From Fischerella sp. PCC 9431 (GTDB lineage: Bacteria > Cyanobacteriota > Cyanobacteriia > Cyanobacteriales > Nostocaceae), in the NCBI RefSeq assembly GCF_000447295.1, contig NZ_KE650771.1:2937600-2993889 (forward strand): a DNA stretch of 56,290 nt. Reading direction: 5' to 3'. The notes under the pieces were generated by a model. The model did not search any database. It was not told the DNA's origin and worked only from the letters and a program-made list of their open reading frames with translations. Position 1 is the first letter of the stretch. The number at the start of each line of letters is the position of its first letter. The position numbers were made by a program, and so were the translations under genes. Of the stretch, positions 19,601-29,057 are shown one piece after another.

Positions 19601-20620
19601 ATGGTCAATCAGAAAACAACTGCTATTACCGAGATTGGGTTTACTCACGAAGAATTCGCTGCTTTACTGGACAAATACGATTATCATTTTAGCCCTGGTG
19701 ATATTGTACCCGGTACGGTTTTCAGTATAGAGCCACGCGGCGCTCTGATTGACATAGGTGCTAAAACCGCAGCATACATACCGATACAAGAAATGTCTAT
19801 AAACCGGGTAGACAGCCCGGAAGAAGTTTTACAATCAAACGAAACACGGGAATTTTATATACTTAGTGATGAAAATGAAGAGGGACAGTTAACTCTTTCT
19901 ATTCGTCGTATAGAGTATATGCGAGCCTGGGAACGAGTACGACAGTTGCAAGCAGAAGATGCTACTGTTCGTTCTGGCGTCTTTGCTACTAACCGGGGTG
20001 GAGCTTTAGTTAGAATTGAGGGATTAAGAGGATTTATTCCTGGTTCTCACATCAGCACTCGCAAACCGAAAGAAGATTTAGTCGGTGAAGAACTACCACT
20101 GAAATTTTTAGAGGTAGACGAAGAGCGTAACCGCTTGGTTCTATCTCATCGTCGCGCTCTGGTTGAGCGTAAGATGAACCGCCTCGAAGTCGGTGAGGTA
20201 GTAATCGGTACTGTACGCGGTATTAAGCCTTATGGTGCCTTTATTGATATTGGTGGTGTCAGCGGCTTGTTACATATTTCTGAAATCTCCCACGAACATA
20301 TTGATACACCTCACAGCGTATTCAACGTCAATGATGAAGTGAAAGTGATGATCATTGATTTAGATGCAGAACGGGGTCGGATATCTTTGTCTACCAAGCA
20401 ACTGGAACCTGAACCAGGCGATATGATCAAAAACCGCGATTTAGTTTACGATAAAGCAGAAGAAATGGCTGCTAAATATCGTGAACAATTATTAGCTAAA
20501 CAACAGGGTATTACTGTGCCAGCTGAAGGTAGTGAAACACCTGTGGCTGTAGCTGAAGAAGAAATACCATCAGCAACTGAAGAAGTTGAAGAAGAAATAC
20601 CAGTGGCTATTGAAGAGTAA
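19601..20620 (+). CDS. rpsA: 30S ribosomal protein S1
   Basis: This is the RNA-binding S1 protein, which helps load mRNA on the 30S subunit. Three S1 (OB-fold) motifs are visible from the chosen start: PGDIVPGTVFSIEPRGA at about 31-100, a divergent middle one with RIEGLRGFIPGSHIS, and the strongest, GEVVIGTVRGIKPYGAFID, at about 195-265. Three motifs and about 339 residues are the cyanobacterial norm, against six in E. coli. The tail is acidic with repeated EEEIP units. The frame is open from 19529, but AGGA at 19587-19590, ten bases before the ATG at 19601, fixes the start. A strong terminator follows. Confidence 0.96.
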   Translation: MVNQKTTAITEIGFTHEEFAALLDKYDYHFSPGDIVPGTVFSIEPRGALIDIGAKTAAYIPIQEMSINRVDSPEEVLQSNETREFYILSDENEEGQLTLSIRRIEYMRAWERVRQLQAEDATVRSGVFATNRGGALVRIEGLRGFIPGSHISTRKPKEDLVGEELPLKFLEVDEERNRLVLSHRRALVERKMNRLEVGEVVIGTVRGIKPYGAFIDIGGVSGLLHISEISHEHIDTPHSVFNVNDEVKVMIIDLDAERGRISLSTKQLEPEPGDMIKNRDLVYDKAEEMAAKYREQLLAKQQGITVPAEGSETPVAVAEEEIPSATEEVEEEIPVAIEE

Positions 20621-20675
20621 TTAATTTCTCGTTGTAGTTATTGGCAACTATTTATAAAGATAATATTTTATGAGC

Positions 20676-20707
20676 AAGGAGGGATTTGTATTCCCTCTTT
20701 TTTTATA
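20676..20707 (+). terminator. rpsA terminator
   Basis: GAGGGA (20679-20684) pairs with TCCCTC (20692-20697), extended by AAG/TTT. It is followed by a run of seven or more T ending at 20704. It separates rpsA from the HAD gene. Confidence 0.88.
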
Positions 20708-20740
20708 TTGGCTAATAGTTGCTTTTTGCGAACAAAAATA

Positions 20741-20746
20741 AGGAGG
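20741..20746 (+). promoter_or_regulatory. Shine-Dalgarno that fixes a TTG start
   Basis: A perfect AGGAGG lies 6 nt before the TTG at 20753. This makes TTG the likely start of the HAD gene even though the frame is open further upstream. Confidence 0.75.
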
Positions 20747-20752
20747 AATCTC

Positions 20753-21487
20753 TTGGTAACAATTAAGTGTAAAGATGTGAATTTTTCTAATATCCAAGCT
20801 ATTTTATTTGATAAAAATGGTACTCTTGAAGACTCAGAAGTATTTTTGCGATCGCTTGCCCAAAAAGCAGCAAGAATTATAGACGCACAAATTCCTGGAA
20901 TCGGGGAACCATTATTAATGGCATTTGGTGTCAATGGTGATTTTCTTGATCCAGCAGGGTTAGTATCAGTAGCAAGTCGTCGAGAAACAGAAATCGCCGC
21001 CGCCGCATATATAGCCGAAACCGGACGCAGTTGGTTTGAATCGTTAAAAATCGCACGCCAAGCATTAGCAGACGCCGAAAAATACGTTGGTAAAACTCCT
21101 TCACCTTTATTTGTTGGTAGTTTAGAAATTCTGAAGAACTTATCAGAAGCAGGATTAAAGCTTGGTATTCTCTCAGCTGCAACAACAGCTGAAGTCCAAG
21201 AATTTGTAGAAACTCATCAATTAAGTAATTATATTCAGTTAGAAATGGGAGTAGATGAAGGTCCTAGTAAACCAGATCCAGTATTGTTTTTACAAGCTTG
21301 TGCAAAATTAGGAGTAGAACCCACTGCGACACTGATGGTAGGAGATTCGGCGGGTGATATGCAAATGGCACGTAATGCTAAAGCTGCTGGTTGCATTGGT
21401 ATAACTTGGATTAATAAACCAGAAAATGTCCCTGGTGCGGATGTCGTAATTAATCAACTTGATGAAATTCAAGTTGGAGTAACTTAG
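20753..21487 (+). CDS. HAD-superfamily hydrolase with DxN in motif I
   Basis: This cytosolic phosphatase-like protein (244 residues) has the four HAD motifs. Motif I is ILFDKNGTLED with the nucleophile Asp20, motif II is LGILSAATT, motif III is the Lys in GPSKPDPVLF and motif IV is MVGDSAGDMQMA. The second acid of motif I, normally Asp in DxD phosphatases, is Asn22 (codon AAT), which should weaken general acid/base catalysis. A helical cap of the phosphoglycolate-phosphatase type lies between motifs I and II. The substrate is unknown. The TTG start is chosen from the AGGAGG at 20741. An insertion sequence starts 33 bp after the stop. Confidence 0.88.
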   Translation: MVTIKCKDVNFSNIQAILFDKNGTLEDSEVFLRSLAQKAARIIDAQIPGIGEPLLMAFGVNGDFLDPAGLVSVASRRETEIAAAAYIAETGRSWFESLKIARQALADAEKYVGKTPSPLFVGSLEILKNLSEAGLKLGILSAATTAEVQEFVETHQLSNYIQLEMGVDEGPSKPDPVLFLQACAKLGVEPTATLMVGDSAGDMQMARNAKAAGCIGITWINKPENVPGADVVINQLDEIQVGVT

Positions 21488-21512
21488 CGTGATTCGTTTT
21501 ATTAATAGTTAA

Positions 21513-22616
21513 TAAATTAACGTGAGTTCGATGGAACTAAAAAATGGCAGGAGGTAGAGCAGGCAAATCTTTTGGGTAAATATCAATGGAAGGTTTTTTG
21601 GGCAAATAGGTGTAAGCAGCTAAACCAGCCATCAAGTTAACCAAAAAGTTAAATGGACTACGATGGCGCGAGTGTTCGATTTGACATATATTTTTCAGAT
21701 GGTCATTGACCGACTCAATTACAGCGCGTTTGCGTAAAAGAATCTTATCAATCAGTTTGATCAAGCGATTTTTCATTTTCTTCTTAGATTTCGTGACTAA
21801 CTGCAACCCTCGTTCATATAACTCCTCAAATAATTTTTGAGAGATATATCCTCTGTCACCAAATAGTTTACCAATGAGGTCTTTAGTCATGTCTGGGACT
21901 GGTTTTCGGTCATCTACATTGGCAGGAGTCAGGGAAAATGCCAATAATTCTCCACAATCATTAATAATCAAATGTAGTTTAAATCCAAAATGCCAGCCCA
22001 CAGAATTTTTTCCCCATTTCACTAAACCTTTAAATACCTTGTGAGAATGCGCCCTGGCATTGTGACAAACATTGATGGGGGTAGAATCGATAAAGCTAAT
22101 CCCAGTAATTTCGCCTGTGCGTGTATGTAAAAAGCAACATAACAGCATTAAGCACCAAGGCATCAATTCTATAAACCTTGTGTAGCTGACTAAATTGGGA
22201 AATGCTTCACGCCAACCCGGCAAGACTTGCAGTGTATAAAATTCCTTAAACGTCTTATATCCACTGCCATGAAAGGCTATAACTATTGTCATCACTTCGG
22301 ATAAATGCATCCTGGATTTACTACGCCGTTCTCCCATTGTTGATGGCAGTTGTGGTATCCGCCGCCAGAGGTTTTCCCATTGGTGACAAAAATCATCTAC
22401 GTCGCAGAAAATTTGTGTGATGTCGAGGCGGGATACAATAGTGGTCATAGCCGAAACCTTGATTTTTCTTTGATATTTTTAGTTTCGGCATTTTTTTGTC
22501 ACTTTTTTACCCATTCTCAATTAATCGTAGCGATCGCCTTTGTGATGCCCAGTTAAGCAAATTCATATCTAGCAATCTTTTTGGGCTTTCCTATCCGTCG
22601 AACTCACGTTAAATTA
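21513..22616 (-). mobile_element. complete IS982-family insertion sequence with 7-bp target duplication
   Basis: The element proper spans 21520-22609 (1090 bp). Its ends are inverted repeats: ACGTGAGTTCGATGGA on the left and, read on the other strand, ACGTGAGTTCGACGGA on the right, with one mismatch in 16. It is flanked by identical 7-bp copies of TAAATTA (21513-21519 and 22610-22616). The perfect duplication and intact transposase point to a recent insertion. It sits between the HAD gene and the tRNA nucleotidyltransferase gene and breaks no recognisable gene. Confidence 0.93.
21537..22448 (-). CDS. IS982-family transposase
   Basis: This 303-residue DDE transposase is encoded within the element at 21520-22609. 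The N-terminal part (about 1-110) is the family's DNA-binding region. The catalytic acids are Asp121 in ISFIDSTPI, Asp198 in LFGDRGYIS and Glu245 in RAVIESVNDHL, with the K/R-rich stretch and the HSRHRSPFNFLVNL segment typical of IS982 enzymes after them. It is full length and uninterrupted, so it is probably active. It is read opposite to the HAD gene. Confidence 0.93.
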   Translation of the reverse strand: MTTIVSRLDITQIFCDVDDFCHQWENLWRRIPQLPSTMGERRSKSRMHLSEVMTIVIAFHGSGYKTFKEFYTLQVLPGWREAFPNLVSYTRFIELMPWCLMLLCCFLHTRTGEITGISFIDSTPINVCHNARAHSHKVFKGLVKWGKNSVGWHFGFKLHLIINDCGELLAFSLTPANVDDRKPVPDMTKDLIGKLFGDRGYISQKLFEELYERGLQLVTKSKKKMKNRLIKLIDKILLRKRAVIESVNDHLKNICQIEHSRHRSPFNFLVNLMAGLAAYTYLPKKPSIDIYPKDLPALPPAIF

Positions 22617-22626
22617 TTCCAAACAA

Positions 22627-23889
22627 CTAAAAACTTTCATCACTTGCAACTAACTTGGCTGCTAATTCTATAGCTTCTGCTGATGTATCAATTTTACCTT
22701 CAATTTGAGCGATCGCTATTTCTGTGAGTATTTGACCTATGAGTGGCGAAGGTGGAATATTTAATGCTAGCATGATGTCCTTCCCACTCACTAACGGAGT
22801 CGGATGAGCAACCAGATCATTAGGGTTAAGATAGCGATCCATTAGAGGTGCGATCGCTTCTACTGACTGACCGTTTACTACGGATAAAACTGCTGTAGAT
22901 ATAAATACAGACCCCGCTTCTTGAAAGAAAAAATACTGTTCTCGCAAAGACATCTGGGGATTTTGTAACTGTGGGAACAGTTTCAGGGCGGTGATCACAG
23001 CTTTAATTTCGGCGCGACTGTAAGTAAGTGCTTGCAGTTCTACTTCTGCGATTTCTGGATTTGAGTTAACTAAACAAGCAAGTTTAGCAATACCTAGCCA
23101 GGTAGTTTTAATGGTATCACGCACAAAGTTTTGTAGTTCTTCACCTAGTTGTGGCCAAAAATTGGTGAGTTGAGTTGCTGCTGTGTCAACCGTCGATAGT
23201 TTCTGAAAGTTTTCCTGTTGAGCATTTTTGAAAAAAGGCGTAAGTAAACCATCTTCCCCAGCACTAACTAACCAAGCACTACCCTGGGAAGTTGGCAACA
23301 TATAACTCAATTCTACCCGGACTCGTTCGGCGGCGACTTTTGTGATTTGGGATGCAAAAGCACGAATAGTCGCTTGTGTTTCTGATTCTATAGTGAAACT
23401 AAGTTGGGAAGCTTGACGATAAGCTCGTAGTAACCGTAGGGGATCGTCTTCCAGGTTGCTAGGTGATACCATTTTTAACAAATGCTTTTCTATATCTGCA
23501 CAACCTTGTAGAGGATCAATAATTTCTTGAGTGTGGGGATTGTAGGCGATCGCATTAATTGTAAAATCTCGCCTGTGTAAATCAACTTCCAGACTCATTC
23601 CTTCTTGTTGGGCAAAGTCAGCAGTAGCATGAGGAAATACCACACGAGCAATTTGTCTTTCTGGATCGAGTAGTACAAAACCAGCTTTGTAATGTTTGGC
23701 TATTTTGTGAGCTACTGTCACAGCATTTGTTGGTAAAACAAAATCTAAATCTAAATATTCACGAGTTCTTCCCAAAATCGCATCTCTGACAGCCCCACCC
23801 ACGATATAAGCTGGTTGTGGTAAAAATTCTTCGCTAAAAGGCCAATTTACGGGAGCTAAGGTTGAAAGTTTAGAACTATTTGTTGTCAT
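22627..23889 (-). CDS. CCA tRNA nucleotidyltransferase / poly(A) polymerase family protein
   Basis: This class II nucleotidyltransferase builds or repairs the 3' CCA end of tRNAs. The 420-residue protein has the catalytic core GGAVRDAILGR (31-41), the metal-binding pair Asp47/Asp49 in YLDLDFV, the RRDFTINAIAYN template-side motif (about 106-117) and DDPLRLLRAYRQASQL with the nucleotide-recognition residues. A long helical C-terminal half without an HD domain follows. Some cyanobacteria split CC- and A-adding activities between two enzymes, and the sequence alone does not tell me which this is. The IS target site ends 10 bp past its stop codon. Confidence 0.9.
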   Translation of the reverse strand: MTTNSSKLSTLAPVNWPFSEEFLPQPAYIVGGAVRDAILGRTREYLDLDFVLPTNAVTVAHKIAKHYKAGFVLLDPERQIARVVFPHATADFAQQEGMSLEVDLHRRDFTINAIAYNPHTQEIIDPLQGCADIEKHLLKMVSPSNLEDDPLRLLRAYRQASQLSFTIESETQATIRAFASQITKVAAERVRVELSYMLPTSQGSAWLVSAGEDGLLTPFFKNAQQENFQKLSTVDTAATQLTNFWPQLGEELQNFVRDTIKTTWLGIAKLACLVNSNPEIAEVELQALTYSRAEIKAVITALKLFPQLQNPQMSLREQYFFFQEAGSVFISTAVLSVVNGQSVEAIAPLMDRYLNPNDLVAHPTPLVSGKDIMLALNIPPSPLIGQILTEIAIAQIEGKIDTSAEAIELAAKLVASDESF

Positions 23890-23973
23890 GTAATAAAAAT
23901 AAACCCAGAAGCTAATGAATAAAGCTTTAGCTTAAGCTAGATTAACTATAAAGGCTCTGGAGTAGGTTGTATT

Positions 23974-24222
23974 ATGTGCGTTTGCGTCAATTGTCATTAT
24001 GTAGACCGTTGTGTCACCTACCACGCGGTAGAAAACCAACATCAACAACCCCATTTGACTGAAACACCAGATTTTGAGCCAAATGAACCATCTATCAACG
24101 TTAACATCCGTCCCAGAGGCGAGGTGATTGAAATGGAATGGGATGTGGTAGGATGTCTCAGTTTTAAACGAGAACAGGGTAAATGGTCGAAGTTGCGTCC
24201 TGGCGAGTTAGTACCAACTTGA
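23974..24222 (+). CDS. ycf34: Ycf34 family protein
   Basis: This 82-residue protein opens MCVCVNCHYVDRC, with Cys at 2, 4, 7 and 13 and another in DVVGCLSF. This is the hallmark of Ycf34, a small protein shared by cyanobacteria and red-lineage plastids, reported to bind an iron-sulfur cluster and to affect photosynthetic electron transport. The length is typical. It stands alone and diverges from the tRNA nucleotidyltransferase gene. Confidence 0.9.
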   Translation: MCVCVNCHYVDRCVTYHAVENQHQQPHLTETPDFEPNEPSINVNIRPRGEVIEMEWDVVGCLSFKREQGKWSKLRPGELVPT

Positions 24223-24537
24223 TCAGTTATTGTGTATAAATTTGGAAAATAAATAAAGGGGAAAGAGGAAAGATAATTTAGAAAAGTTCTTTTCTTTTTT
24301 CCCTTTCTCCTTTAATTTAAAATGTAACCAAACTTTAGCTCATAAAATCAGGCTCATGGTATGCAAGGCAACAGTTGGTTAGTGCAAAATTAGATTTTAA
24401 GTGCAGCATTAAGTTAGTGCGGCTTGCCTAATATCTCTAAATACTCACCGGATGCATAACATAGTGGCAGTAGTTATAACAAAATCATTCGCGCACCACC
24501 AGAGGTGAGGTACAGTTCTATTTAAGGTGAAATAAAC
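24223..24537. other. gene-free stretch between ycf34 and the Hsp70-like gene
   Basis: These 315 bp hold no gene. Next to ycf34 is a purine-rich block (AAAGGGGAAAGAGGAAAG at about 24256-24273). It faces a pyrimidine-rich block about 25 bp later, and the two can pair imperfectly, so they may form the ycf34 terminator. Ahead of the next gene, AAGGTGA (about 24523-24530) acts as the ribosome site. Confidence 0.5.
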
Positions 24538-27500
24538 GTGACTTCCCGCACAACCGAGATTCAAACACTAATAGCAGACATTGACAGTTTACTTTCCAAC
24601 AAACGCTTTTCTCGATTTCTTGCCAGTGAGAAGGAGCAACCAAGACAGTTATTAGAAAGGATGCGTAACTTTCTGGTTAGCTGTGCGGAAACGGAGGTAA
24701 ACAGCACTTCATACCAGCAACAGCCAAAACCACAGTCATCACCTTTATTGACAAAATTTATTAATCAAAATAATTATTCTGGTGAGTCACAGTCAAATCA
24801 ATCTAGCCAAGATGAAGGTACTGACTCTAATCCGCTATCTTCACTATTAGCACCATTGCAAGCAGAGTTACAAACACTTTTGCAAGAACGAGCAAATCTT
24901 GTCCAGGAAATTAAAGAGTTAGAGCAAAGGCGACTACAAAACTTTTCTCTCGCACAGCAGTTAGCAAACCAAGAACAGCTAATAGCAGATTTTTTGCAAG
25001 TGCTGACTAATCGCCTGGGGGGAAATCTACAACCCAAAAGCCCGACAAATGTTATCAAACCAACACAAGAGACTCCACTAGCGCTTGGTGCTGCTGGTTC
25101 TTCCACCAATATCAATAAAGACAATACAGAACAACTTGGTTTTACAACTTCACCTTTGTTAGAACCACAAGACCAGTTAGAGCGATTAACACATCTTGCT
25201 AGCGAATTAGATCAAAAGTTGCTCGCACTTGATGGAACAGTTAATGTAGTTTTTGAAGCTTTACAACGTAATATTCACACATATCATGAATCTCTTTCTC
25301 AAGCTTTGGCAAGAATGTATAGCCAAGGTTTGCAAGGAGAACAATTATTTGGCAATTTAATCAATAACTTGGTACAGCAGGTACAACTACAACCAGCTTC
25401 TAAAGAACCATTTACTATTGATATTAAGAATGAAATACGACCTACTCACTCGAAAACTCTACAGTCGAGCAATCAAGTAGACGAATCAAACGACAATAGT
25501 CAAACAGCAAAAAATGATACGCCAAACTCTCCAGAAATTGCGAATAATTCCATAATTGATGAATTAAACCAAGATAATTCTGTCTCAATTCGTGACGAGG
25601 TAGATCAACTTTACGCTAGTTTATTTGGAAGTGATAGTTTTATCACAACTAATCCTGAATTTTCTGCTCAAGATACAAATTTAGCACTTATAGATCCAAC
25701 AGATCATTCACCTATAGCAGAGATAGCAAATAGTCAAGAACAGTCAGAAATGACAGCTACAGACTTAACTCCATCATTATTTGTGAATGAAATAGAAAGC
25801 ATTCATCAGGAAGAAACAGATTTAATTTTCCAAGATAACTTTTTTGACATTGCAGATACTACAGCATTAATTATTGATGGAAATACAAATACTGACCAAG
25901 AAGAAGCAGATTTAATTTTCCAAGATATCTTTTTTGAAGTTGCAGATTCCCCAGATTTACTTATTAATGATGATGAGATCATAACTGTTCTTCAAGATGA
26001 TGATTCTCTGACCCAAGACATACTTTTTGCAGCAGCAGAACCAAACGACGAATTATCTTTCTATGAGGAAGTAATCACAAATCAACAAGAAGATGATCAT
26101 GCTCTGACCCAAGATATCCTTTTTGAATCTACAGAATTGACAGATGAATTATCTATAGATGAAGAAATAATCTTAAATCAAGAAGATGATTTTCTAGGAC
26201 AGGACATCCTTTTTGAAGCTACAGAACCGAACTATGAATTATCTTTCTACAAAGAAGTAATCACAAATCAACAAGAAGATGATGCTCTGACCCAAGACAT
26301 CATTTTTGAACTGACAGACCGGAAGGATGAATTATCTGTAAATGAAGAAGTAATCTCAAATCAAGAAGAATTAGAATTAATTCTACAAGAAGTAATGTTT
26401 GAATTTGCAGATTCCACGGAAGAGTTAACTGTGGATGAAGCTGCTTCTTTATCTAACGGGATTACTATAGATTCTGCCTCTACATCTGTTAAAAATGAAT
26501 TACAATCAGCAGAGTCTCCTGTTAGTGCATCTGATCCTTGGTTCGATGAGCCAGATGCAGGTCTTTTAGAAAGTGGAAATTTTCAGGTAGAAGCGAAAAA
26601 AGCTACTACAGAAAATATTCGCAGACAATTATTAGAATTATGGAGAAAAATTACCTATACGAAAGAAGGTAATGAAACTCCATCTTTATCTGTTGAAAAA
26701 CCAAATACTGCCGAAACGATTATAAGCTTAAATGATTTATTATTTGTGACTGATATTGAACAACAAGCTTTAGAAGCAGAACCTATAATTAATACAAAAT
26801 CGACCCCAAATTCAGCAGTAGAAATAAGTGCTGATCGCATCAATGATTCTTCAGAACAATACGTCCCTGCTTCGGCAAAAGAAAATTTACTATTAGAAGC
26901 AGAAAAACAGAATGTAGCTATACCAGAAATTGCATTGGATGCAGAGCAGTTATTGCAATTAGAAGAAGATTTAGCTAACTTTGGTGAACAACATAATACT
27001 CAATTTAAGTCACCTATTACTGAACCAGAAAATCCAGACTCTGCCCAAGAGATACTACCAAGTACTTATCAAAGTGAGCAATTGGCTAAAACTCAAACCA
27101 AGGAAACTATAGCCAATTCTTTAGAACTGTTTTTGCCTTCAGATTCGGGAATTGGAGACGATACAGAAATTAGAGCCAATATCGGAGACTTTGTTTGGTA
27201 TTTGGGGCTTGATTTAGGGACAACAGGAATTTCTGCAACTTTATTCAATCGCTCTACAACCGAAGTTTATCCTCTCTATTGGTCAACAGAAAATCAACAA
27301 CAAGCAGCATCAAAAACACGAACATTCCGTTTACCAGCAGAAGTTTATTTACCATCTGCACAAGAACAAAATACTACAAATTCAAATCTGTTTTCAGCAC
27401 AACTCAAACCTTATTTGCAAATAGCACTTCCTTACAAAAATGCAGAGCAAAAATGGGAGCCAATGCTGCAATTTAATGAAGTTGTGACAGTTCCTTTGGT

Positions 27501-29022
27501 TTGGGTTGTACGATCGCTCTCCAAATTACTCTTGACATTAAAATCAGACCGTAGTAGTACAACTTTAGGCTTAACTGCGGCGGGAGTTGGTTTAGATCAG
27601 CAAATTTTCCACAGCGCCATCAACAATCTTGCTGGCGTCATTTGTACCTGTCCATCTCACTGGTCAGAACAATATCGCTTTAATATCCGCGAAGCTTTGC
27701 TGTTGAGCAAAATTATTCAGCATCCCCAACAAGTATATTTTGTCGAAGAAGCGATCGCTAGTTTACTTTCAGAACTTGATGGCGCTGGTGGTGAAATTAT
27801 TCATTTTGGCAATACCCAACATTCTCATTCTGCGAAAACGAGTGACCATCCCTTTGAAGGTAACACCCTTGTGATTAATATCGGTGCAGCCGCCACAGAA
27901 ATGGCGCTGGTCGATTTGCCAGAAAGTCTGGAAGAATTAACTCACAGCGATTTTATGCTCCATAATTTTGCTTATGCTGGTAAGGGAATTGAGCAAGATA
28001 TTATTTGCCAGTTATTATTACCAACAAAATGGCGCAAACAACGTAATTCTTCCCAACAAGGTAATAATACTACTATTTCCAGTAGTCCTTTACAATGGCA
28101 ACCCACAATTGCTGGTATCGAGCAAATGAGTTTTGCAAGTTTGGGGTTGGAAGGATTAAAATTACCACGAGCAGGAGAACCAGACACGAGCGATCGCATC
28201 AACTTACAGCAACGTTTAGAAAGTTCTGTTTTGGGTAAAGCAATTCTGGATGCAGCAGTCGCCCTCAAGTTAATTTTGCAACACCAAGAATCGTTTACTT
28301 TGGAATTAGCTGATCAGTGTTGGGTCTTGCAAAGACGGGATTTAGAAAGCCAAGTATTTGTGCCATTTGTGCGGCGTCTTAACCGTGAACTCAACAAGTT
28401 ATTAGTAGCAAAAGGCATACCGACAGAAGCAATCAATCAAGCAATCTTGACTGGTGGTACATCCAGTTTAGCCGCAGTTTCTCGTTGGCTAAGGCAAAAA
28501 CTCCCTAGTGCAAAGATCATTCAGGATTTGTATTTAAATGAAAATGGGACTCCTAGTTGTAGTCGTGTAGCCTACGGTTTAGCTATGCTACCCTTGCATC
28601 CTCAAGTATTAGAAGTACCCAGACAACAGTACACCGATTACTTTCTGTTTACAGAATTGCTGCGACTCATCCCAGATCGAGCCTTATCTTTTAATGAAGT
28701 AATTCAATTATTCGAGGCGCGTGGGATTAATACCCGTAGTTGTCAGCAACGTCTATTAGCTTTCTTAGAAGGTGAACTACCTCCTGGTTTGCTCCCCAAT
28801 AAAGTTGACTATTCCTGGCTGACTCTTGCTTCCAGAGAAAATTTTGATTATAAGGCGATCGCCAATGCACCTTTGTTTGAAAAGCAAGGTAGTCTCACCT
28901 ATCGTCCTAATCCTTCCCAATTACAATCTCTACGTCGTCATCTTAATGCCATCAAGAATAGTACTCAACAATTATTAGAGGAACCCTACACAGTAAATTT
29001 TGTTGTAGGGGTAGTGAATTGA
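24538..29022 (+). CDS. giant Hsp70-like protein with coiled-coil N-terminus and acidic tandem repeats
   Basis: This 1494-residue protein has an N-terminal helical/coiled-coil part (about 1-270). A disordered acidic region follows, with seven imperfect repeats of about 31 residues (about 421-636) built on D-[ILFA]-x-QD-I-[LF]-F. The C-terminal region (about 885-1494) belongs to the Hsp70/actin ATPase superfamily, with LGLDLGTTGISATLF as phosphate-1 and ILTGGTSSLAAV as the adenosine motif. The phosphate-2 position reads VINIGAAATEM, lacking the usual Asp and glycine run, so ATPase activity is uncertain. No classical substrate-binding domain follows. The start is GTG with AAGGTGA upstream. A J-domain gene lies convergently 140 bp away. 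The function is unknown. Confidence 0.85.
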   Translation: MTSRTTEIQTLIADIDSLLSNKRFSRFLASEKEQPRQLLERMRNFLVSCAETEVNSTSYQQQPKPQSSPLLTKFINQNNYSGESQSNQSSQDEGTDSNPLSSLLAPLQAELQTLLQERANLVQEIKELEQRRLQNFSLAQQLANQEQLIADFLQVLTNRLGGNLQPKSPTNVIKPTQETPLALGAAGSSTNINKDNTEQLGFTTSPLLEPQDQLERLTHLASELDQKLLALDGTVNVVFEALQRNIHTYHESLSQALARMYSQGLQGEQLFGNLINNLVQQVQLQPASKEPFTIDIKNEIRPTHSKTLQSSNQVDESNDNSQTAKNDTPNSPEIANNSIIDELNQDNSVSIRDEVDQLYASLFGSDSFITTNPEFSAQDTNLALIDPTDHSPIAEIANSQEQSEMTATDLTPSLFVNEIESIHQEETDLIFQDNFFDIADTTALIIDGNTNTDQEEADLIFQDIFFEVADSPDLLINDDEIITVLQDDDSLTQDILFAAAEPNDELSFYEEVITNQQEDDHALTQDILFESTELTDELSIDEEIILNQEDDFLGQDILFEATEPNYELSFYKEVITNQQEDDALTQDIIFELTDRKDELSVNEEVISNQEELELILQEVMFEFADSTEELTVDEAASLSNGITIDSASTSVKNELQSAESPVSASDPWFDEPDAGLLESGNFQVEAKKATTENIRRQLLELWRKITYTKEGNETPSLSVEKPNTAETIISLNDLLFVTDIEQQALEAEPIINTKSTPNSAVEISADRINDSSEQYVPASAKENLLLEAEKQNVAIPEIALDAEQLLQLEEDLANFGEQHNTQFKSPITEPENPDSAQEILPSTYQSEQLAKTQTKETIANSLELFLPSDSGIGDDTEIRANIGDFVWYLGLDLGTTGISATLFNRSTTEVYPLYWSTENQQQAASKTRTFRLPAEVYLPSAQEQNTTNSNLFSAQLKPYLQIALPYKNAEQKWEPMLQFNEVVTVPLVWVVRSLSKLLLTLKSDRSSTTLGLTAAGVGLDQQIFHSAINNLAGVICTCPSHWSEQYRFNIREALLLSKIIQHPQQVYFVEEAIASLLSELDGAGGEIIHFGNTQHSHSAKTSDHPFEGNTLVINIGAAATEMALVDLPESLEELTHSDFMLHNFAYAGKGIEQDIICQLLLPTKWRKQRNSSQQGNNTTISSSPLQWQPTIAGIEQMSFASLGLEGLKLPRAGEPDTSDRINLQQRLESSVLGKAILDAAVALKLILQHQESFTLELADQCWVLQRRDLESQVFVPFVRRLNRELNKLLVAKGIPTEAINQAILTGGTSSLAAVSRWLRQKLPSAKIIQDLYLNENGTPSCSRVAYGLAMLPLHPQVLEVPRQQYTDYFLFTELLRLIPDRALSFNEVIQLFEARGINTRSCQQRLLAFLEGELPPGLLPNKVDYSWLTLASRENFDYKAIANAPLFEKQGSLTYRPNPSQLQSLRRHLNAIKNSTQQLLEEPYTVNFVVGVVN
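25801..26447 (+). repeat. in-gene tandem repeat of about 93 bp, acidic 31-residue units
   Basis: Seven degenerate units encode the acidic region of the Hsp70-like protein. Two successive pairs are almost identical at DNA level over about 90 bp with a 186-bp offset (around 26038 and 26224), pointing to recent duplication of a two-unit block. Confidence 0.75.
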
Positions 29023-29057
29023 TATCTTCATATGAGACGTGACATGAGACGCGACAT

